From Pteria penguin (Eukaryota > Mollusca > Bivalvia > Pterioida > Pteriidae), in contig CM068581.1 in NCBI GenBank assembly GCA_035048485.1, forward strand, positions 11,924,864 through 11,988,863: a stretch of DNA of 64,000 nucleotides. The letters are read 5' to 3'. Each line of letters begins with the position of its first letter. Position 1 is the first letter of the stretch. This document shows positions 1 through 12,103 of this stretch, one piece after another. The notes under the pieces are model-generated. The model saw only the letters and a program-made list of their open reading frames with translations, was not told the DNA's origin and did not search any database. Made by a program: the position numbers and the translations under genes.

Positions 1-2205
1 ACTGAAGTATAATTATATAACCCACATGTCCCAGAAAGCCTCATTTAACTGAAGTATAATTATATAACCCACATGTCCTAGAAAACCACATTTAACTGAA
101 GTATAATTATATAACCCACATGTCCTAGAAAACCACATTTAACTGAAGTATAATTATATAACCCACATGTCTTAGAAAACCACATTTAACTGAAGTATAA
201 TTATATAACCCACATGTCCTAGAAAACCACATTTAACTGAGGTATAATTATATAACCCACATGTCCTAGAAAACCACATTTAACTGAAGTATAATTATAT
301 AACCCACATGTCCTAGAAAACAACATTTAACTGAAGTATAATTATATAACCCACATGTCCTAGAAAACCACATTTAACTGAAGTATAATTATATAACCCA
401 CATGTCCTAGAAAACCACATTTAACTGAAGTATAATTATATAACCCACATGTCTTAGAAAACCACATTTAACTGAAGTATAATTATATAACCCACATGTC
501 CTAGAAAACCACATTTAACTGAAGTATAATTATATAACCCACATGTCCCAGAAAACCACATTTAACTGAAGTATAATTATATAACCCACATGTCCCAGAA
601 AACCACATTTAACTGAAGTATAATTATATAACCCACATGTCCCAGAAAACCACATTTAACTGAAGTATAATTATATAACCCACATGTCCCAGAAAACCAC
701 ATTTAACTGAAGTATGATTATATAACCCACATGTCCTAGAAAACCACATTTAACTGAAGTATGATTATATAACCCACATGTCCTAGAAAACCACATTTAA
801 CTGAAGTATAATTATATAACCCACATGTCCTAGAAAACCACATTTAACTGAAGTATAATTATATAACCCACATGTCCCAGAAAACCACATTTAACTGAAG
901 TATAATTATATAACCCACATGTCCTAGAAAACCTCATTTAACTGAAGTATAATTATATAACCTACATGTCCTAGAAAACCACATTTAACTGAAGTATAAT
1001 TATATAACCCACATGTCCTAGAAAACCACATTTAACTGAAGTATAATTATATAACCCACATGTCCCAGAAAACCACATTTAACTGAAGTATAATTATATA
1101 ACCCACATGTCCCAGAAAACCACATTTAACTGAAGTATAATTATATAACCCACATGTCTTAGAAAACCACATTTAACTGAAGTATAATTATATAACCCAC
1201 ATGTCCCAGAAAACCACATTTAACTGAAGTATAATTATATAACCCACATGTCTTAGAAAACCACATTTAACTGAAGTATAATTATATAACCCACATGTCC
1301 CAGAAAATCACATTTAACTGAAGTATAATTATATAACCCACATGTCTTAGAAAACCACATTTAACTGAAGTATAATTATATAACCCACATGTCCCAGAAA
1401 ACCACATTTAACTGAAGTATAATTATATAACCCACATGTCCTAGAAAACCTCATTTAACTGAAGTATGATTATATAACCCACATGTCTTAGAAAACCACA
1501 TTTAACTGAAGTATAATTATATAACCCACATGTCCTAGAAAACCACATTTAACTGAAGTATAATTATATAACCCACATGTCCCAGAAAACAACATTTAAC
1601 TGAAGTATAATTATATAACCCACATGTCCTAGAAAACCTCATTTAACTGAAGTATAATTATATAACCTACATGTCCTAGAAAACCTCATTTAACTGAAGT
1701 ATAATTATATAACCCACATGTCTTAGAAAACCACATTTAACTGAAGTATAATTATATAACCCACATGTCCTAGAAAACCACATTTAACTGAATTATAATT
1801 ATATAACCCACATGTCCCAGAAAACCTCATTTAACTGAAGTATAATTATATAACCCACATGTCCTAGAAAACCTCATTTAACTGAAGTATAATTATATAA
1901 CCCACATGTCCCAGAAAACCACATTTAACTGAAGTATAATTATATAACCCACATGTCTTAGAAAACCACATTTAACTGAAGTATAATTATATAACCCACA
2001 TGTCCCAGAAAACCACATTTAACTGAAGTATAATTATATAACCCACATGTCTTAGAAAACCACATTTAACTGAAGTATAATTATATAACCCACATGTCCC
2101 AGAAAACCACATTTAACTGAAGTATAATTATATAACCCACATGTCCCAGAAAACCACATTTAACTGAAGTATAATTATATAACCCACATGTCTTAGAAAA
2201 CCACA
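1..2205. repeat. 47-bp tandem array, about 47 copies
   Basis: The unit reads roughly ACTGAAGTATAATTATATAA followed by CCCACATGTCCYAGAAAACC and ACATTTA, repeated head to tail with a strict 47-bp period. Variation is mostly at the CCCAG/CCTAG/CTTAG site and at CCACA versus CCTCA. The array begins before base 1, so its true size is unknown, and it ends near 2205 in unique sequence. Each unit holds the palindrome TATAATTATA. There are no unique spacers, so this is a satellite block and not a CRISPR array. Confidence 0.97.
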
Positions 2206-2564
2206 TTATATCTTTATAATCTAACACTGATCCCTGGTACACGAGTACCAAAGCACCACTTTGTAGTGAGGATTTTGAATAAACTCTGAAGTTTTCTGAT
2301 GTATTTTTCTGATACATTTTCAATTATATCACTTGTACTTTCGTATTTTATATAGTCAAAAATACTCATTTTCAGGTTAGAGCTCGTAAAAAGAGGGGAA
2401 AGCTTCAATTAAGGATTAGTTTTCAGGGTTGTAACGATTTACTTTTGCATCGATATACTGTATCGAAATGCCCGCGAAATGTTGCATTGACATACGATTC
2501 GGTATCGGGATACATTTGAATGAGTTTTTGTGTTTGTTTGTTTGTTTTATTTTTTTTGTTTTTC

Positions 2565-2602
<38 letters not shown>

Positions 2603-3380
2603 GTTTACTTCCCTTTATTATTTCTTTGATTAAAGGCGCATGCAAATAACACTTACATATTTATTGATCCATCACCCTTTTAAAATCCATTATTAAATGA
2701 TTCAAAGATATTATCCCTAATACTTTAAAACGGTCTGAACTATATGGAAGAATGTAATATAGCGGGCCAATACAGAAAATTCCTACATTAGCCCTAATGC
2801 CGATACAAGAGTTGATGACGTCACATTCTGTATCTGAAAATGGCGACACTCATGTAGCGGATAAATAAAATCATATAGAGAAATTATTACCATTTGTTTA
2901 ATTTGCATTTACCAATAGAACTTATATAGTGAACAAGAAAATCAAACTCAAATAGCAAACTTACCCCTGGGTGAGCACACGTTACCAGCATCACAATTTA
3001 TTCTCCATATTCGTTTCTTTTTTATGAGCCAGCTTCCGGTGGCACCGATATCATATTCGAAGTTACAGTCATACTTTTGAAGCGAAGAATCCCATTTAAC
3101 CCATTATAAATAACACAAGATTGTCAAGAATCTCGAAAAATCACACAAAATTCACATTTTCACTTCGAACTACCACGGACACATTTAATGCATCATTAAA
3201 TCAAACATTGGAAACGGTAAACATAGATATGTATTTATGGAATTGGCTGCCAGATTTTAGGAAATATTTACCAAAAAGGTTCGTTTTGAAATTAAAATCA
3301 GTTTTATTATTTTTTTCTGAAAGAGGGCCGCACAAATATATTAAGAATCATATGATGAAATTGTCATTTATGACTGTTAA
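2206..3380. other. mostly unique AT-rich region with a T/G tract
   Basis: No exon could be supported here. Bases 2527-2606 form a T/G-only low-complexity tract of TTTG and TTTTG steps. The stretch at 2425-2510, which contains TGCATCGATATACTGTATCG, has the look of a dispersed element end, but no partner repeat is present in the window to confirm this. Confidence 0.4.
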
Positions 3381-3482
3381 TTTTTGTATTGGCCTTGTTA
3401 TTGATTCGAGGGTAGCTGTATTGGCCTAAGGCCTCAGGCCAATACAGTTACCCTCGAATCAATAACAAGGCCAATACAAAAA
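3381..3482. repeat. loop-less 51-bp foldback palindrome
   Basis: Bases 3381-3431 and 3432-3482 are inverted copies of each other with only two mismatches and no spacer between the arms. The outer end reads TTTTTGTATTGGCCTTGTTA and the centre is AAGGCCTCAGGCC. It resembles a foldback MITE or an inverted duplication. No coding content or target duplication was found. Confidence 0.9.
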
Positions 3483-3637
3483 CTAGTAGTTAATAACATT
3501 ATATTACACGTAACACCTGAACTAATTACGCTGGACGATTGTACTCTTTTATAGACAGTGATATTCTACATTTATTTCGATATTGTTTAGTGCCATCTTT
3601 ATTTTAAAGAAATTCATGGCGGATACCGCTAGACTAA

Positions 3638-4872
3638 CAGGAGATGCTTTCTCCTGCTGAGCATCTGGTCTCACGTCTGACAAGAGATGCTTACTTCAGC
3701 CGAGCATCTGGTCTTACCTTTGACAAGAGATGCTTACTTCTGTCGAGCATCTGGTTCCACCTCTGACAAGAGATTTTACTTCTGCCGAGCATCTGGTCCC
3801 ACCTCTGACAAGAGATGCTTACTTCTGCCGAGCATCTAGTCTCCCCTCTAATAAGAGATGCTTACTTCTGCCGAGCATCTGGCCCACCTCTGACAAGAGA
3901 TGCTTACTCCTGCAGAGCATCTAGTCTTACCTCTGATAGGAGGTTCTTACTTCTGCCAAGCACATAGTCTCACATCTGACTAGAAACGCTTACTCCTTCC
4001 GCCCTCCTGCTCTTAACTCTATCTATAGATTATTACTCTTCCCACCCTCCTGTTTTCACCTCTGACTGGATACGCTTACTCCTGCGGGGCACTTGGTCTC
4101 ATCCATGACTAGAAAACGTTAACTTCTGCCGCCCTCCACCTCTCGAGATGATTATTCTTCCCGCCCTCCTGTTCTCTCCCATGACAAGAAATGCTTACAC
4201 ATGCCGCCCTCCTGTTCTCTCCCTTGATGGGAGACGCTTACTCCTCTCGCCCTCCAGTTCTCTCCCTAAATAGGAGACGCTTACTCCTCTCGCCCTCCTG
4301 TTCTTTCCCTAAATAGGAGACCCTTACTCCTCCCGCCCTGCTGTTCTCTCCCTAAATAGGAGACGCTTATTCCTCTCGCCCTCCTGTTCTCTCCCTAAAT
4401 AGGAGACGCTTACTCCTCTCGCCCTCCTGCTCTCTCCCTTGATAGAAGACCCTTACTCCTCTCGCCCTCCAGTTCTCTCCCTAAATAGGAGACGCTTACT
4501 CCTCTCGCCCTCCTGTTCTCTCCCTTGATAGGAGACGCTTACTCCTCTCGCCCTCCTGTTCTCTCCCTTGATAGGAGACGCTTATTCCTCTCGCCCTCCT
4601 GTTCTCTCCCTAAATAGGAGACGCTTACTCCTCTCGCCCTCCTGTTTTCTCCCTTGATAGGAGACGCTTACTCCTCTTGCCCTCCTGTTCTCTCCCTAAA
4701 TAGGAGACCCTTACTCCTCCCATTCTGCTGTCCTCTCCCTTGACAGGAGACGCTTAGTTCTGCCGCCCTCCTGCTCTTACCTCTATCTAGAGATGATTAC
4801 TCTTCCACGCCCTCCTGTTCTCCCCTGACAGGAGATGCTGACTCCTACCGGGTACCTGGTCTCACCTCTGAC
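3638..4872. repeat. 43-bp tandem array with two diverged sub-blocks
   Basis: The period is about 43 bp throughout. The left part (to about 3960) has units of the type GATGCTTACTTCTGCCGAGC, and the right part has units of the type GACGCTTACTCCTCTCGCCC. The two halves are versions of one unit that have drifted apart, with a degraded zone between them at 3960-4200. Confidence 0.9.
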
Positions 4873-5700
4873 TTCCTGGGGTCTATGAATCAGCAGTGAT
4901 GTGAGTGTTTCAGAGACATAGCGTCACATAAAATTCTATTGGTGTAATACGAGAACTTCAATGAAACAATATGACATTTTTGGCGTAAGTAGAGACACAG
5001 ATCTAGATATTGTCTTGTTTACGACATGAGGTAGAGTACGATATCAGTGTCTTGGAGTCTGATTCATCACTATCATAGATCAATTCATTATGGCCACCAT
5101 CGTTATTCAATTTGTCGTGAATTGGGTTGATTGTTGAGGTTTAGCTGTTTCTATTAATCCGTCCTAACATAATTTTCCTTTCATGCTTGTTGAAAGGAGT
5201 ATAGATAATTACATTACAGTGTCATCCGTTAGGTCTTGATTCAATCGTTTGCGTCTCACTTGATACGTTAATCAGTTTCCGCATTATCATTAGCTTTTCT
5301 AGCATCTATTAGCAGTATTTGATACTTGCTTGCAATTAATACAGGGTGTTCTAAAAAGGTGACCTTCTTGAGCGATAACAGGAGAGAAATATATAATAGT
5401 CCTTTTCGATTTTTCAGTTCTATTACTTGAGGATCACAGTTCTGTTACATAAAGGTCGTAAGTTTGAGGTAATACTCTTTGTCTGTGGCTGTAATTACCA
5501 ACTTCTGAAGGACTATTTTTCTTTAATAGTGTTCACTCTAGCTTGCTTCGTACTGCATTATACTGTTTCAGTGAGAATTGACTGATTGATTATACATGAT
5601 TAGAGTTACATTAGATGATAAACATTCTTGTGTTCTGAAACAGGTTGTAGCCTAAAGGTGTTGATTTCTGTGTTCTTTTTTCTATAAAAATTCTTTAAAA
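4873..5700. other. unique AT-rich DNA, nothing recognised
   Basis: I see no exon, repeat or RNA gene in this stretch on either strand. Confidence 0.4.
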
Positions 5701-6522
5701 CCGTATAGATATCAGTGTCCACTGATACACCTGATCCCATCCCTGGTATATCAGGGGTACGTGATTGCTTGTGTTATATACTAGGTATGTATATCACAGT
5801 ATCCACTGATACACCTGATCCCACTCCTGTTATATCAGGGGTCCGTAATTGCTTGTGTTATTTACTAGGTATATATATCAGTATCCACTGATACACCTGA
5901 TCCCACTCCTGTTATATCAGGAGTCTGTGATTGCTTGTGTTATGTACTAGGTATATATATCACAGTGTCCACTGATCCACCTGATCCCATCCCTGTTATA
6001 TCAGGGGTCCGTAATTGCTTGTGTTATATACTAAGTATATATATCACAGTATCCACTGATACACCTGATCCCACCCCTGTTATATCAGGGGTCCGTGATT
6101 GCTTGTGTTATTTACTAGGTATATATATCAGTATCCACTGATACACCTGATCCCACTCCTGTTATATCAGGAGTCTGTGATTGCTTGTGTTATGTACTAG
6201 GTATATATATCAGTATCCACTGATACACCTGATCCCACTCCTGTTATATCAGGGGTCCGTGATTGCTTGTGTTATGTACTAGGTATATATATCAGTATCC
6301 ACTGATACACCTGATCCCACTCCTGTTATATCAGGGGTCCGTGATTGCTTGTGTTATGTACTAGGTATATATATCAGTATCCACTGATACACCTGATCCC
6401 ACCCCTGTTATATCAGGAGTCTGTGATTGCTTGTGCTATATACTAGTCATATATATCACAGTGTCCACTGATACACCTGATCCTATCCTTGTTATAACAG
6501 GGGTCCGGGATTGCTTATATGC
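5701..6522. repeat. about 82-bp tandem array, about 10 copies
   Basis: Units contain ATCCACTGATACACCTGATC, then a TTATATCAGGGGTCCG block, then GATTGCTTGTGTTATRTACT. Period varies between about 80 and 85 bp because of small indels in the GTATATATATCA(CA) segment. The array runs directly into the TA microsatellite at 6524, which may have grown from the TATATATA inside the unit. Confidence 0.92.
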
Positions 6523-6523
6523 T

Positions 6524-7135
<612 letters not shown>

Positions 7136-7238
7136 TTACAGGAGAGCAGCTGCCTTATCAGATTTCAAGAGTTCCTCGTGTCTGCAACCATAGGCCACTC
7201 CAGCCAACAAGCGATCTCTCTGCGCCAGTTGACTGCCC
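7136..7238 (-). other. possible terminal exon or coding remnant, unrecognised
   Basis: On the minus strand a 33-codon open frame ends at the TAA at 7138-7136. It reads GSQLAQRDRLLAGVAYGCRH and then EELLKSDKAAALL. Base composition is clearly richer in G+C than the flanks and the residue mix is protein-like, which is why it is listed. A possible acceptor (ending GGGCAG) precedes it, but no partner exon was found, and I do not recognise the family. It could be the last exon of a minus-strand gene, or part of a transposon or pseudogene. Confidence 0.25.
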
Positions 7239-8582
7239 GTAATTATTCAGAATTAGACCTTAAAGGTTGGAGTTGGCAACGATAATTTGTTTCAACAGTC
7301 ATATAGGATACACAACAAGAAAATAAATAATCCAATTAAAGAATGTCTTTATTTGATCAAAACTCAATTTGCTGATCAAGTGCAGGTTCTGGTAAAGGAG
7401 ATGCCATCGACTAAAAAAGAAGTAGGCGCTAGGAAAGAATCTTAAGCGACTAATTAACTCCTCGTATTCATCACGTAATAGAAGTTATCTTTCTCCAATA
7501 GCATTAAAACTGTTTCAAGCATTTTACTTTATACATGTTCATTTTAGTTTTTCTTGTAGATGGTTTTATTTACCTGTTTATTGTACGGGAATGTCAGTGC
7601 TTATTTAGTATAACTTAGAAAAACTACTTTTGAGTTCGTTTTCAAATCCTTCGTCTTTGTATCCGTCCTCATTTGTGGTAAAACGCTTTGATAAATCATG
7701 AATGATAATAGATGACATTTTGGCGAATAACTAAAATTTAATTTCAGAATCAAAATTTTTACAATTATGCTGTAATTAATTTCCGAATAAAGCAGTTGGA
7801 TATATTTGTACTGGATGTCTACATACTGTCTCATTGAAGCCTTCCAAATGATATATTATGAACTATGAAATATGATTATATTACAATATAATGATGAGGT
7901 TTATAAAATTACTTTTACATAACGAACTTCAGAGGAACACTCAATTTAACTAAATTTACTCAATTACTAAAACATTTTCCTTGATTGAACACAAAAAATA
8001 TTTACAAGAAGTGAAATGAATTTTTTTTCTTGCTATTATTTTATTCCGTCGTCTTCCCGGTTTTACTGACATTCCATCTTTCACTTTGTTATTAAATAAT
8101 GTACTCTAGACTTATCAGCTATTTATTGCTGTAAGGATTTTAAGCATCAACTAAACAACAAGTGAACTTTGAGACCCTACTGATACATTTTGTATTTTTA
8201 ATGACAAAGTCATCTCTAGATATCCAAATAGCATCTTAATGGCTGATAGAAATATTCATGATATTTATCCACCTGAAATTTAACAAACACCTCACTGGGA
8301 TATGAATATTAAAATGTTGACGTCAATTGTATATATAAAGTTAATAAGCGAGCACAATCAAATGGAGGACCATGTCATCAAAGCATTTTATACTGTGTCT
8401 TCTAAGTTAAGTTTCAAAACTATCCTAAAGCTAGGCATCTGTTGGATATCCGGTATTTACAGAAGCATTTTATTTGTATTCTTTATGATGACAGTCCTAG
8501 GTATCGTACTCCTATGACTCAAATACTCATTCTATCCCTAAATCAGGAGGACCCACAGCAAACGAAGACTCTTAAAAAGTAA

Positions 8583-8588
<6 letters not shown>
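7239..8588. other. unique AT-rich DNA
   Basis: Short open frames here (for example at 7601-7834 minus and 8302-8517 plus) have no splice context, no family resemblance and AT-driven composition. I see nothing functional. Confidence 0.4.
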
Positions 8589-8680
<92 letters not shown>

Positions 8681-8697
8681 TGTGGGGGGGGGGGGGG
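8589..8697. repeat. (TA)n tract followed by a G run
   Basis: About 90 bp of TA dinucleotides are followed by TGTTTGT and then about 14 consecutive G residues. Assembly length is likely to be unreliable here. Confidence 0.96.
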
Positions 8698-8819
8698 AGT
8701 GGATGTGTAATTTTTGCAGTACAAATACCATACAAATGCTACACATATTTTTTGACGGTAGAGTTTAAGTGAATAGCAGATGCTACAAATTGCACGAGCA
8801 ATAATATCAGCTTCAATGC

Positions 8820-9440
8820 TGCCACATGGGGATATCCCCAGGTTCTTATAGCCACATGGTGATATCACCAGATTTTTATTATAGCTACATGTCGATATCC
8901 CCTGATTCTTATTCTAGCTACATGGTGATATCCCCAGATTCTTATTATAGCTACATGGTGATATCCCCAGATTCTTATTATAGCTACATGGTGATATCCC
9001 CAGATTCTTATTATAGCTACATGGTGATATCCCCAGATTCTTATTATAGCCACATGGTGATATCCCCAGATTCTTATTCTAGCTACATGTACATAGTGAT
9101 ATCCCCAGATTCTTATTATAGCCACATGGTGATATCCCTAGAGTTTTGTTACAGCCACATGGTGATATCGCCAGATTCTTATTATAGCCACATGGTGATA
9201 TCCCTAGAGTTTTGTTACAGCCACATGGTGATATCCCCAGATTCTTATTATAGCCACATGGTGATATCCCCAGATTCTTATTATAGCTACATGGTGATAT
9301 CCCCAGATTCTTGTTACAGTCACATGATGGTATCCCCTGATTCTTAGCATAGCGTCATGGTGATATCCCTAGATGCTTATTATAGACACAAGCTCCATGA
9401 TTATATATTCAGATTCTTATTATACTTACATGGTGATATT
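8820..9440. repeat. 33-bp tandem array, about 18 copies
   Basis: The unit is AGATTCTTATTATAGCTACA plus TGGTGATATCCCC. Because 33 is a multiple of three and the unit lacks a stop in one frame on each strand, 173- and 86-codon open frames appear. They are a periodic artefact and are not annotated as genes. Confidence 0.95.
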
Positions 9441-9960
9441 CCAGAAAACCAGTAACCAGAAACCCTTTGTTCTGACTACAGGATTACACATGAAACAATG
9501 AATTAACCAGAAACCCCTTCCTCTGACTACACGACTACACATGAAATAATGAATTAATCAGAAACCCTTTGCTCTGACTACACGACTATAGAGATGAAAT
9601 AATGAATTAACCAGAAACCCCTTGCTATGACTACACGACTACACATGAAATAATGAATTAACCAGAAACTCCTTGCTCTGACTACACGACTACACATGAA
9701 ATAATTAATCAGACACCCTTTGTTCCGACTACACGATTACACCTAAAATAATGAATTAATCAGGAACCCCTTGTTCTTACAACACGACTACAATGAAATA
9801 ATGAAATAACACAAAAGAAACCTTTTGTTCTGACTACACGACTACATATGAAATAATGAATTGACAAGAAACCCTATGTTCTGACTAAACGACTACATAT
9901 GCAGTAATGAAGTAACCAGAAACCCCTTGTTCAGACTTCATGACTACACATGAAAAAAAT
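9441..9960. repeat. about 50-bp tandem array, about 10 copies
   Basis: Units run AGAAACCCCTTGCTCTGACT, ACACGACTACACATGAAATA, ATGAATTAACC with frequent small deletions. It starts immediately after the 33-bp array, so two unrelated minisatellites abut each other. Confidence 0.88.
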
Positions 9961-10069
9961 CTTGCTCGAATTCTGTGTGGAAAAAATAATAAGGCCCATA
10001 TAAAATCCCTCTTCTCAGAAACTTGAAAAAGAATATTTGTTCTAAACAAATAATTTTCATACTTTCATA

Positions 10070-10235
10070 CGACATGACCACGTGTTTTGCGAAGTGGGAA
10101 CCCGCACGCTTCCTCCGACATGACCAATTGTGTGACGAAGTAGGACTCCGCGATCTGCTTATGTCTATGTGTTTTGGAAGTTGGGAATTTCCGACATAAA
10201 CAGGTGTCTGGCAAAGTGGGAATCCGCGAACTTCT
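10070..10235. repeat. diverged 46-bp repeats, three to four copies
   Basis: Copies beginning CGACATGACCACGTGTTTTG recur at about 10070, 10116, 10160 and 10193 with many substitutions. Each carries a GAAGTGGGAAYCCGC segment. Confidence 0.6.
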
Positions 10236-11229
10236 GTTTAAGAAACTCCTTTGTCATATTAACCTTTCACCAGAGAACAACATCTATTCATGAAACGATT
10301 TCGAACCCAAGATTATTTTGAAAATAAATTCAAAAACTCAAAAATCACAGCAAAAGAAAATAACAACAAAAGAAAAACAAAACAAAACAAAACAAAAAGA
10401 CCCCTTCCCTCCTCCAAAGATATTAAACCCCAAAAAGTACATATAATGATAGATGCTGTGTTCAGTGTTGATACTTGAATATATATCTCATTCATCAGCT
10501 GTTTACCTTTGGTGATTGCCACCGTACAGGTGTGTTGGTTACCTGATGGCCAACACCTGTTTATTTCCAGTCTCCCTTCTCTCCATTGTAAACGCTTGAT
10601 TAAAAGTTAAATAGATTTCACTGCCCTTTTGCACTGTAAAATACTGCTTTTTGATAATAAAAAGATTCCTCAAAGCATTTTGATTTATTCACAAGTAAAA
10701 GAACTTAAATGGTGAGTTTAATTACCAAATCAAAGATGCGGGTTGTCTGGGGTGACTGCTTCGCTTGAAGTATAAAATGGGCACTATATAGAAGTTTATT
10801 TAAATGATTGAAGTAAACATAGTTTGATTAAAGTGTTGATGAGTTTCATCATTTGATTGCGGTTTGATTTAGATTGGTGTGAGTATCCATAAATTATCCA
10901 GATCTGTTATGGTTTGGTACAGATGTCCACCACAAAGCATTGACCATTCAGGATAATGAAGAGATCACCATTATATGTATCTACTTTCTGTTTGTAGTAG
11001 TATTTTTATTAATGGCTACTTCAAACGTCATGTACCAAGTAATTTTTTTTAAATATTGGGAGGATATTATATTACATGTATAACACGAATAATTCATAAA
11101 ATAAAAATATGCATTTCATCTATAATTCAAAAGTATATATTACATGTTTATAATAAATAATGTCAATTGAATACATAAATTTCCGCATAAACAATGAAAT
11201 GTTTTTTTGACACGTGTTCTGAATTATTT
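10236..11229. other. unique region upstream of the NR2E3-like gene
   Basis: It contains an A-rich (CAAAA)n tract at about 10345-10405. No N-terminal exon of the downstream receptor gene could be identified. Such an exon would have to end in a phase-1 donor. Confidence 0.4.
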
Positions 11230-11440
11230 GGAATTAAAGAATGAATCTAACTCTTTTTTCCTTTCGTTGTATGGAGGTATACCACGAAAAAGGACGGAAA
11301 CTGCATCTCTGCGCCTAGCGCATGATGCATAAGGACGGAAAACTGCATCACTGCGCCTAGCACATGATGCATAAGTTTTTCGTCCTTTTTTCGTGGTATA
11401 CCTCCATCCAACGAAAAACAAATAAGACTCATTAAATTCC
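11230..11440. mobile_element. foldback MITE, family member A
   Basis: The two arms are inverted copies: GGAGGTATACCACGAAAAA on the left pairs with the matching segment at about 11385-11407. Outer ends read GGAATTAAAGAATGAATC on the left and ATTAAATTCC on the right. The centre carries the hairpin core GGACGGAAAACTGCATC / GATGCATAAGTTTTTCGTCC. A 41-bp core segment is present twice in tandem, at 11291-11331 and 11332-11373. It has the same core and end motif as the element at 49389-49555, with differing outer arms. Confidence 0.85.
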
Positions 11441-11826
11441 CTTCAAAAATGTTTCATATTCTTAGAAATTAGTACGTTATGTCTGCACTATTTCTCAACA
11501 TCTGTAAATAACTGCCGCGGTGGTATAAATATTGACGTCACAGATACGAAAACACCGGAAATTACGTCATCAGAGAAAAAAATCTTCGATGAGATGTACC
11601 ACTGATTTTTAAATCAATCAAAATGGGTGTTACATGTAAAATTAAATGATATGCATTTTGAGTAATGTAAATGAAATTGGACGGTGAATGGAAGCTTTAC
11701 ATTCAATGTTTGCATCCAGAATACACTATATACATGTAATTCTGTATCAAATTCATTTATATAAAACGTTGCATAATATGTTATTGTTTATTTTTATAGC
11801 ATATTGAATGTATATTTACGTTTCAG
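11441..11826. other. unique DNA upstream of the first visible receptor exon
   Basis: This stretch ends in a pyrimidine-containing acceptor (TTTACGTTTCAG at 11815-11826). An ATG at 11808 is in frame with the exon, but the codon just before it is TGA. The ATG is therefore either the true start of an unspliced 5' end or lies in intron. No promoter element could be supported. Confidence 0.35.
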
Positions 11827-12103
11827 CATTACAGGAAAGTGTGAGCGTCTCCTCTCCCAGCATCACACCTCCCTTGTCTTTATCAAGCTCACCAAATCCA
11901 AATTCGGCCATCAGTCATTCACAGTTTCTCTCTGCCCATGTTCCAATATCATCCAATAGTTGTGGCCCTATCAAAAGGAATTCGCCAGGTTTGGTGTGTG
12001 TAGTGTGTGGCGATACGTCAAGCGGCAAACATTATGGCATATTAGCTTGCAATGGATGCAGCGGATTCTTCAAACGAAGTGTCAGAAGAAAATTGATTTA
12101 CAG
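11827..12103 (+). CDS. NR2E3: NR2E3-like exon 1 of those visible: N-terminal region and first zinc finger
   Basis: The reading frame starts two bases into the exon. A Ser/Pro-rich A/B region of about 55 residues precedes the first zinc finger, which starts [14 protein letters not shown]. The exon ends phase 2 after LIY and the first two bases of an Arg codon (CAG|GTATGA). If translation starts at the ATG at 11808, six residues (MYIYVS) precede it; otherwise the start lies in an unseen exon. Confidence 0.92.

Noticed and set aside
1..2205. CRISPR-like repeat array
   Set aside because: All 47 bp of the unit are repeated with no unique spacers, and the genome is clearly eukaryotic.
8826..9347. 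173-codon open frame MVISPDSYYSY-repeat
   Set aside because: It results from a 33-bp repeat without stops in one frame; the opposite strand is open too.
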